64,000 nt of DNA from Candidatus Poribacteria bacterium. GTDB lineage: Bacteria > Poribacteria > WGA-4E > WGA-3G. The notes beneath the pieces are model-generated. The model was given only the letters and a program-made list of their open reading frames with translations. It had not been told where the DNA came from and did not search any database. Where the stretch lies: assembly GCA_958295815.1 (NCBI GenBank), contig OY282374.1, positions 2,376,856 to 2,440,855 of the forward strand, read 5' to 3'. Shown one piece after another: positions 58,901 through 64,000 of this stretch. The position numbers and the translations under genes are program-made. The first letter of the stretch is position 1; each line of letters starts with the position of its first letter.

Positions 58901-60691
58901 ATCTTTACTCAATTCGGCTTCCCTCTTATGTGCCGTGAGAGTAATCCGTTGTTCTTCAAGGTCTCGGCGGATTTCATGGTAATTAGAAAAACAATCTGTA
59001 AGCAATTCTACAGAGGCTTGTGGGACATCACTAATGTTAGTCCACTTCGCTTCTTTTGCGAGTTTTGCAAGGTCATCCTGAGCCTCTTCAATACGCTGCC
59101 AATCAAGTTTTTTTCGGATTTGTGGATCTCCGGCATATTTGATTTTGTAAAGCAGATCTGCCCATAAAACCATTTCCTTGGTGACAGCATCAAATGAACC
59201 GAGTTCATCTCGCAGTTCAACACATCTCTGAAAATACCGAGGAATTCTTGCAATGTCCTTTAATGAATCTGGTAAATCATCAAGTTGGAGACCTTTTCGA
59301 GCGAGTGCGTCTTGGAGTTCAGCGTCATTAAAAGGATGAATAGAAATTTTATGGACCCTCTCCCACAAATAACTCTCAAAATCCGGGTAGTCATCCAAAG
59401 GACGTGTGGTCAACAGAAAACGAATTCTATCTCTCCAATCGCTCTTGGGTTTAAAGTATTCAGTCAGAATTCGCTGTGCTGTCTCAATTGCATTCCGTTC
59501 ATTGACACCATCAAGCACAATAAGCGTTTTACGCCAGATTTTGGCTGGCTTATTTTGCAGCTTGGTGATTTTCCCTTGTTCATAGGACGGGTAGATTGAA
59601 CTGAAACAGGAGTGAAGTAAATCAGATATGAATTTATCATCTTTCCAATCTTTACTGTCTAACCAAAAAGTGACAACATTTTCGTTCTCACGAATTGTAT
59701 TCATACACTTGGCGGCAAGCCACGATTTTCCCTGCCCTTCCTCGCCTTCAAGACAACAGACGGGGCTCCCTGCGGTTTCCCACCAATCTGTGATTTCTGA
59801 TTCCAAGGACTTCCGCTCTATTGCTTCAGATAGATTAATTGGATTAAAACCTTTGTCCCTACTAAAATGATCGAGTAGGTATTCTTCAATATCTTCTTGA
59901 ACATGCTTTTGGGTTTGAATTCCATCCTCTAACTTGCTTCGGACATCCTCTATTTTCCGCTTTGTTTTTGAATCATCTGTTGCTATTTGAAGCCAAGCCA
60001 AGAATTCCTGATTGATGTTTGGAAGGTCGAAGAAATGGCAGATACCCTCCCAGAAGGTAACGCATAATGCCCCGATATCCGATAGTTTATCAGAAAGCTC
60101 AAGGGTAACAATATCCACGCCAGTTTCCCTAGCAATGGCATCCAATTCATAACTCAACTGCTCTGCATCGCGAGAGACAACTAATACATAGACTTGAAGA
60201 TGTAATCCTGGAGATCGCCTCGCTTGACCAATATCACCCTCAATTGTTTTAACATCAGGGAGGTATTTGCCAGTGTATCTCTTAGCTTGAATTGATACAT
60301 TACCGGATACACTTCTAGCATCGCCTCTTGGTTGATCTCCAGATCTCGCAACTACAAAAGGGATTTTGAGAAGCGATTTTAGCAATGTAGCAGCGAGTTC
60401 TTCAAACTCGTTAGGTTTTATGGACTGAATTAGGTTTTTTAGTTTCTGCCAACCCTGTTCATCCAAAAAAGCACCGGCCTGACCTGATTCCGCACTTTCC
60501 TCTGGAGGCGAATTCTTAGTAAGATTGACTTGGAATTCAACCTCATGCGTTTCATCCCAATAGTCAGCAAGGCTATGCGTATCCCAAAATTCACCGATCT
60601 CTTCTGGTGTTGCATCTGGAGGCGGCATCGGATCCGGATTTTTATTTTTGTTTTCTATATTTTCTTGGTTTTGCTTATTTTTGTCTTCCAT
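55955..60691 (-). CDS. antitoxin-domain / Mrr-like nuclease / STAND NTPase fusion (Avs/NLR-like)
   Basis: 1578 residues. Residues 1-60 carry the CopG/BrnA-type antitoxin signature (PEEIGEFWDTHSLADYWDE ... VEFQVNL, 29-57) without the ribbon-helix-helix part. Residues about 78-220 are Mrr-like: FEELA (96-100), RGDAR (122-126), and IQAKRY (134-139) as the nuclease Glu, Asp and QxK. Residues about 285-500 form a NACHT/STAND NTPase: Walker A GEEGQGKS (316-323), Walker B TLIVLDGVNE (389-398), sensor LLTTRP (426-431). The rest, 1100 residues, is helical, repeat-like and suited to sensing. ATG overlaps the BrnT-like gene by 17 bp. Nuclease-STAND-sensor order matches antiviral Avs proteins, so defence is a strong inference. 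Confidence 0.8.
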   Translation of the reverse strand: MEDKNKQNQENIENKNKNPDPMPPPDATPEEIGEFWDTHSLADYWDETHEVEFQVNLTKNSPPEESAESGQAGAFLDEQGWQKLKNLIQSIKPNEFEELAATLLKSLLKIPFVVARSGDQPRGDARSVSGNVSIQAKRYTGKYLPDVKTIEGDIGQARRSPGLHLQVYVLVVSRDAEQLSYELDAIARETGVDIVTLELSDKLSDIGALCVTFWEGICHFFDLPNINQEFLAWLQIATDDSKTKRKIEDVRSKLEDGIQTQKHVQEDIEEYLLDHFSRDKGFNPINLSEAIERKSLESEITDWWETAGSPVCCLEGEEGQGKSWLAAKCMNTIRENENVVTFWLDSKDWKDDKFISDLLHSCFSSIYPSYEQGKITKLQNKPAKIWRKTLIVLDGVNERNAIETAQRILTEYFKPKSDWRDRIRFLLTTRPLDDYPDFESYLWERVHKISIHPFNDAELQDALARKGLQLDDLPDSLKDIARIPRYFQRCVELRDELGSFDAVTKEMVLWADLLYKIKYAGDPQIRKKLDWQRIEEAQDDLAKLAKEAKWTNISDVPQASVELLTDCFSNYHEIRRDLEEQRITLTAHKREAELSKDHIVLGWALYLANLFECAEYTKIKDFAECFQNALEPIPSEDLRSKALFVALHITAISPDPDIPQDQLSQKRAALMLAWFNSHNAQITNKHISFWVRTDTDAYAQVVKIQLETHNSPSYEEAFIGPLAKVWLHQIGQINQLRLRLTKWLLATSISDEPEDIVYVGHKENQFPRKKDDIQTQLSCAAISILSQRPDPQFLEPLARCYEFLWSNAKSHEEISRLARFDEYLGKLMRWGYTEDVLDDLRSLAKQAEDDTSLLNGIYGLAANLRVADLPQILECPLTEKDLERRAFAEKWNRSFKPYIDRIRNQERLLIGDSPAANGNYHGLDYLAVRKDLPDLHYEDLIEIKKILKDVSLNAKLGWSVGATLEDFCIENLLPWVAKYDFKSYAELACSLKLNALNQRWAQFKLGSIPGIIFKLEDRERIAEAILGMKQRLVQDAQADNSSSDTIYLTSLLTETLLFSASEQQLTDWFEFLSAHGPLRGVIDRLPIPSLLNELLPKSIVRLAQQKLETLRPVSSNGQNLSDNEAKEFSEEDFWCMLYTYSVQVDENSVKYTLEELKIRKPDSTGTFPMLRLALSDSKGFLDEMLANRGEKIQKHLFSKNGRRFTIRPYDGSENAPSYDTLISFLPLEMVGSFLCTPDRQDDLSRFGKAIMERMCSILQGAEGNSRSVKELRFRIHRSVLKVWAEQNKSDFEQLADEYLTELSKSPQYRQALSDFTDNILCLLLRFQPDNAMKHYDRWRTEGVRTIYSNHYGVESFLAQLWQVEDCGLSAHRDFRRKLLEECLNDEEIMFMTLASLLGGGEDELWNLVTQEYLQSPYAKQRNLGVSILPWLEEEEAIEKLGELKSDDPSQWVREHATWAYEVAQQERSCREVYREALQTRDLFQISAVFEQINPALSPIAQCWRYQIEEDEQLYEKSQSTDPKVLALVDRFWYWWRNSSKTKRNIEVYRRKLREYCRGENLSAGQQPRIAPWWKPSSD

Positions 60692-60962
60692 AATTTCTTC
60701 GCTCCGCTCTGGTCATATCCCTGGCACTGATAATCAACGCTCTACGATTTGATTTTCGGATAAAGAAAACGATAAGATAACGTCCAGCGTCTGTTTGTCC
60801 CATAGCCGAGTAAACATCTTCCCCTGGTTGATTGCCTTTAGAGATGAAACGAAAATACGGGCGATTGGTTAAAACTTCCTCAACTTCGTTTTTTTCTACA
60901 CCGTGCTTTGTCGCTAGTTTCTCAACAAATTGTTGTATCCATATAATCTCATCAATCCGCAA
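60675..60962 (-). CDS. BrnT-like toxin
   Basis: 95 residues, TTG start at 60962 with CGGAGCGAG ahead. BrnT-family signs: KHGVEKNEVEEV (19-30), YFRFI, GQTDAGRYLIVFFIR (55-69), and ALIISARDMTRAERRNY (75-91), where ISARxxTxxERxxY is the closing motif. BrnT toxins are small RelE-like ribonucleases that cut mRNA and are held by a BrnA antitoxin encoded just downstream. Here the downstream protein begins with the antitoxin's signature but continues for 1500 residues. The 17-bp overlap links their translation. Toxin activity is inferred. Confidence 0.8.
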   Translation of the reverse strand: MRIDEIIWIQQFVEKLATKHGVEKNEVEEVLTNRPYFRFISKGNQPGEDVYSAMGQTDAGRYLIVFFIRKSNRRALIISARDMTRAERRNYGRQK

Positions 60963-61096
60963 ATTCTCGCTCCGGTTCTGTGTTAGCGTTCTGACAACTC
61001 GCCTCAGACTTCCTCACTCTATATCAATACATTCTCAAATTCGGTAGGCAGAATCAGGCAGTGTCACACACTTTGCCGGTTACTTCTCCTAATAGG

Positions 61097-61125
61097 ATTA
61101 TATCACATTTCCAGCGTCTTTTCAA
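61097..61125 (-). promoter_or_regulatory. promoter of the toxin/STAND operon
   Basis: Minus strand: TTGAAA (61120-61125), 17-bp spacer, TATAAT (61097-61102) with TG just before (extended -10). Start near 61090, giving a 128-base leader to the TTG at 60962. The rest of the 332-bp gap 60963-61294 holds a family A repeat. Confidence 0.7.
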
Positions 61126-61201
61126 CATTTCGCTAGGGGAATTCAGTTATCCAATAATTCCCATCTATATGCCCAAACCTGTTTAGACCCGTGTGTACGC
61201 T

Positions 61202-61269
61202 CCCGAACAAGTTCGGGCATCCATCAACAAGAATCCTTCACATAGATAAACTTATCCCTTAAAACTAAA
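61202..61269 (+). repeat. dispersed repeat family A, copy 3 (full form)
   Basis: Palindrome CCCGAACAAGTTCGGG (61202-61217), GCATCCATCAACAAG, ATCCTTCACATAGATAAACT and CTTAAAACTAAA. About 68 bp; best copy of the family. Confidence 0.75.
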
Positions 61270-61294
61270 TAATTCTGATTCTTGGCAATCAGTT

Positions 61295-62365
61295 TTATTG
61301 TCGAACCCATGGAATTTCGACATCTAATTCGTCAGCAAGTTCTTCGAGTGTTTGCACCGGTTCCCGATGCAGCGGAATCCCGTTCGCACGACGCTCTTGG
61401 GTTAACTCCGACTCAATTTCACCCGGAAGCGTGACACGCGTAAATCCACTCCGCGGTATCGCTTGACGCGTTATCCGAATCTGCCGATCAATTTCAGCCT
61501 TAAATTCTTCAATAGCGGTGAAACTGGCGATGTTAATAGCAAAGAAAAAATGTGATGATACGCGTTTCTCTCGCGGCGCGTCTCCGGGCTGGTAATGCTT
61601 ATTGATACCCATCAGCCCACCGCTTAACGGACCGCACAACACATCCATCACAATTGCAAGCGCAGAACCTTTAGGACCCGCAGCCGGTAGGATAGCAGCA
61701 ACTTTGCTTGGATCGTCAGTCTCATTGCCATCGGCGTCGAGAGCCCATCCCAACGGTATCTTTTCCTGATACAACCTTGCCGTCCCGATCCGTCCAGCGG
61801 CAGCCGCACCGCACGCCATATCCAATACAATCGGTGGTTCCTCACCTGCTGGAATAGCATACGAGAATGCGTTGTTTCCAATCGAAGTGCTCCTCGCGCC
61901 GTGGACAGCGACATTCACACCGAGACCGTTGGTTGTCGCAAAGCCTATCATATCATGTTCCGTGGCACGGATCGCATGGCTGGAGGCAGCACCAAAGTGA
62001 TTACTATTCCGAACGATAGCCACACCAATCGAAGCAGACTTCGCCTTCTCTATGGCGAGATTCATTGCCCGAACACTGACCAGATGTCCCAATCCCTGGT
62101 CTCCATCCAGCAAAACAGAGGCAGGATTATCCTCAAGCACTTCAAGTTCTGGTGTAGGATTTATACCACCGTTGATAATACCGCGAACATATCCCGGTAC
62201 GGCGCGTGTCGCATGCGAATGAACACCCCGTAAATCCATCAAAACCTGCAATTCAGCGACGGTATCTGCATCCGATTTGGCAACACCCACTTTTTGATAA
62301 AGTTGACTACAGACGGTTTGCAATGCCGACGCGTCTACAATTACTTCCTGTTCGTGACGATTCAT
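61295..62365 (-). CDS. Ldh-family (malate/lactate/ureidoglycolate-type) NAD(P)-dependent dehydrogenase
   Basis: 356 residues. The type-2 malate/L-lactate dehydrogenase fold is marked by DLRGVHSHATRAVPGYVR (catalytic His), VRNSNHFGAASSHAIRA, MIGFATTNG and the PKGSALAIVMDVLCGPLSGG loop. Family members reduce or oxidise 2-hydroxy acids such as malate, sulfolactate or ureidoglycolate with NAD(P). The exact substrate cannot be read from the sequence. No signal peptide. It stands alone between two family A repeats. Confidence 0.82.
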   Translation of the reverse strand: MNRHEQEVIVDASALQTVCSQLYQKVGVAKSDADTVAELQVLMDLRGVHSHATRAVPGYVRGIINGGINPTPELEVLEDNPASVLLDGDQGLGHLVSVRAMNLAIEKAKSASIGVAIVRNSNHFGAASSHAIRATEHDMIGFATTNGLGVNVAVHGARSTSIGNNAFSYAIPAGEEPPIVLDMACGAAAAGRIGTARLYQEKIPLGWALDADGNETDDPSKVAAILPAAGPKGSALAIVMDVLCGPLSGGLMGINKHYQPGDAPREKRVSSHFFFAINIASFTAIEEFKAEIDRQIRITRQAIPRSGFTRVTLPGEIESELTQERRANGIPLHREPVQTLEELADELDVEIPWVRQ

Positions 62366-62541
62366 GGCAAGATCCTCCTACTGCATTTCCGAGTCGCTCT
62401 AATGCCGCTATTTTAGCATAACCACCCTTAAAACGCAAATTCCGTTAGTAAACGTAACAATCCTGCCTTGAGTGATAGGTACTTAGTTTTCCAACAATTT
62501 GTGTGTGGATACCGGAACTTTTTCGAGGTAAGGTGCGTGTC

Positions 62542-62608
62542 CCCGAACAAGTTCGGGCATCCATCAATAGGTTAACTTTTCAGGAGTAAACCCTTTCTAA
62601 AACTAAAC
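62542..62608 (+). repeat. dispersed repeat family A, copy 4
   Basis: Intact palindrome CCCGAACAAGTTCGGG (62542-62557), GCATCCATCAATAGG, diverged middle, and CTAAAACTAAA. An inverted tail piece lies just before it at about 62475-62492. The 379-bp gap 62366-62744 holds this and the promoter below; nothing else is seen. Confidence 0.7.
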
Positions 62609-62623
62609 AATCTGCCATTTTAC

Positions 62624-62653
62624 TTGACTTCACGCACTATTTTATGGTATTAT
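62624..62653 (+). promoter_or_regulatory. promoter of the DUF1587/1592 cytochrome gene
   Basis: TTGACT (62624-62629), 18-bp spacer, TATTAT (62648-62653). A leader of about 85 bases separates it from ATG 62745. Confidence 0.55.
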
Positions 62654-62744
62654 ACTATACATTAGGAAAACGCTTGTAGCAACCAAGACATAACGCTGTC
62701 TATGGAAAACAAGATCCAACCCTTTTAGCATGGGGAGCAGATGG

Positions 62745-64000
62745 ATGATTTCGCCCAATTATGTCCTACGATGCCTCTGTCTGATTTTGATGCTGGCACT
62801 CGTTACATTTACCGCTAACCCGGGTGAAAAGGATACTTCTGACTTTTCGCAAAATGGTGCGCTGTTCTTGGAACAGTACTGTTTCAGCTGCCATACCGGT
62901 GACCAACCCGCCGCTGACCTCTCCTTGGACGCATTTTCAGATAATCATTCCTTAATCAAGAACCGTGAGATCTGGGAACGGGTTCTGGACATGGTAACAA
63001 CAGCTCAGATGCCACCTTCGGATAGCGAGCAACCATCGTTTGAGGAATCGGAATCGTTTGTTGAGCATATTGAAGCAATCTTCGAGCACGCAGACCGTAC
63101 GGCGAAGCCTGATCCGGGACGAATCACGGTACGCAGACTCAATAGGGTCGAGTACAAAAATACCGTCCGAGATCTGCTTGGTGTCGATTTCAACCCCACA
63201 GAAAATTTCCCCGCAGACGATGTAGGACACGGATTTGATAATATCGGTGATGTCCTTACTGTGTCCCCACTTCTGATGGAACGCTACCTCGAAGCCGCAG
63301 AGGCAATCGCTACGCGTGTCATCTTGCTGGAACGACCGCCGCCATTGAAACGTTACCGAATAGGCACCAGCCTTGATCCCAGCCACGATGATGTTCCTAA
63401 AGAAGAACGTTTCCGCCTACTCGACCCAACCGCTACAGAGGCGTGGAAAACGGGTCCCTTTACAACAGGTGCGGCGTATCTCAATATATCCGCTGATGCA
63501 GAAATCATCTATCGTGCAACGCTATATGCCGAAACCGATACTGAATTACCTGTGAAAGCTGCTTTATTCATTCAGGGTGAAGACTTGCCATACCTCTCAA
63601 CACCAGATGAACTGGCACGTTTAGTTGGCGTGGACCCGACAGCAGACAACAAAATCAAGGTTTTGAAAGCCTTTGAGATTACCGCTCGTGATGCCGAAAA
63701 AACGCAGGTCATTAAGACCCTTCTTACGGGTATCCCTAACATTGAAAGCGTCGGGATTGCGATGCTCAAGCCTAAAGAAGGAGAGCCACACGCTAAACTC
63801 CAAATTCGCGCTCTCTGGTCAGAAGGTCCATTGGAGTCAAGACCCGATTCGCACTTCAAAATCTTGGAATGTACACCCGGAATCTCTCAAGCAGAACAGA
63901 CGCGTGAAGTCCTGACCCGTCTGTTACGCCGCGCATATCGCCGTCCACCAACTGAAGATGAACTCGAGCAACTCGCCCAGTTTGTAGAATCCACCCAAGT
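62745..64000 (+). CDS. planctomycete-type cytochrome c protein (DUF1587/DUF1592/DUF1595), 3' truncated
   Basis: 418 codons inside the window; the gene continues past base 64000. ATG 62745 is preferred over 62730 because GGGGAG lies at RBS distance before it. Signal peptide (YVLRCLCLILMLALVTFTA). The heme-binding CFSCH follows within 45 residues of the mature start. RLNRVEYKNTVRDLLG is the signature of DUF1587, then a beta domain (RYRIGTSLDPSHDD, TGAAYLNISADAEIIYRATLYAET) and LLRRAYRRPPTEDELEQL of DUF1595. These large periplasmic proteins are a feature of planctomycetes and relatives, where they may take part in polymer breakdown; their reaction is not known. Confidence 0.85.
   Translation, partial: MISPNYVLRCLCLILMLALVTFTANPGEKDTSDFSQNGALFLEQYCFSCHTGDQPAADLSLDAFSDNHSLIKNREIWERVLDMVTTAQMPPSDSEQPSFEESESFVEHIEAIFEHADRTAKPDPGRITVRRLNRVEYKNTVRDLLGVDFNPTENFPADDVGHGFDNIGDVLTVSPLLMERYLEAAEAIATRVILLERPPPLKRYRIGTSLDPSHDDVPKEERFRLLDPTATEAWKTGPFTTGAAYLNISADAEIIYRATLYAETDTELPVKAALFIQGEDLPYLSTPDELARLVGVDPTADNKIKVLKAFEITARDAEKTQVIKTLLTGIPNIESVGIAMLKPKEGEPHAKLQIRALWSEGPLESRPDSHFKILECTPGISQAEQTREVLTRLLRRAYRRPPTEDELEQLAQFVESTQ

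Noticed and set aside
1-64000. tRNA and rRNA genes
   Set aside because: I found no cloverleaf or rRNA sequence by reading; a covariance search could still find a tRNA I missed.

Overview
The window carries about 46 protein genes on both strands, tightly packed in short operons and separated by AT-rich gaps with dispersed palindromic repeats. I see no rRNA, tRNA or CRISPR array. Gene content points to an uncultivated Gram-negative bacterium near the Poribacteria/PVC/FCB lineages: many lipoproteins and secreted beta-propellers, FlgD/T9SS-like C-terminal tails on proteases, a YdjY-domain protein, an anaerobic sulfatase-maturase-like radical SAM enzyme, a planctomycete-type DUF1587/1592/1595 cytochrome, and an archaeal/eukaryal-like HisRS. 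The lineage is an inference from these families, not from a marker gene.

Layout. 0-5 kb: a GcvH-like protein lacking the lipoyl lysine, an MqnA/MqnD-family protein, an SdiA-regulated-type propeller and a beta-gamma-crystallin/ThuA-like fusion. 4.4-11.5 kb: an SPFH (flotillin-like) protein with twelve 22-residue repeats, a zinc-ribbon protein, an M6 protease and a lipoprotein. 11.5-18.8 kb (minus): DinG-type helicase, HtrA-type protease, Rieske fusion, M28 peptidase. 18.9-25 kb (plus): TGS GTPase with an altered G3 motif, VWA protein, M20 amidohydrolase, TPR protein. 25.6-29.7 kb: radical SAM maturase, zeta-toxin-like kinase with a small partner, TIM-barrel protein, propeller. 29.7-38 kb: membrane glycosyltransferase-like protein, two lipoproteins, the hisZ-hisG-hisS operon and a metallophosphoesterase. 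38-45 kb (minus): two paralogous small membrane proteins, a minimal tyrosine recombinase, HolA, an FmdB-type zinc ribbon, a CARDB/cyclase-like/YdjY protein and a propeller. 45.4-53.5 kb (plus): a metal-type RND efflux operon. 53.5-62.4 kb (minus): threonine synthase, ornithine carbamoyltransferase-like enzyme, a toxin/STAND operon, and an Ldh-family dehydrogenase. The window ends inside the DUF1587/1592 cytochrome.

Two systems stand out. (1) At 55955-60962 a BrnT-like toxin gene overlaps a 1578-residue protein whose N-terminus carries the signature of the matching CopG/BrnA-type antitoxin, fused to an Mrr-like nuclease domain, a STAND/NACHT NTPase and a roughly 1100-residue helical C-terminus. 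This looks like a toxin-antitoxin pair wired into an Avs/NLR-like defence protein. (2) The hisZ-hisG-hisS operon is preceded by a consensus promoter, a 17-codon leader peptide with four consecutive His codons, competing hairpins and a U-tract terminator: the layout of a classical his attenuator, here controlling histidyl-tRNA synthetase as well.

The intergenic DNA holds at least two dispersed repeat families (about 40-70 bp, each with a palindrome), one 120-bp MITE-like element and several GGCGAGG-type hairpins.
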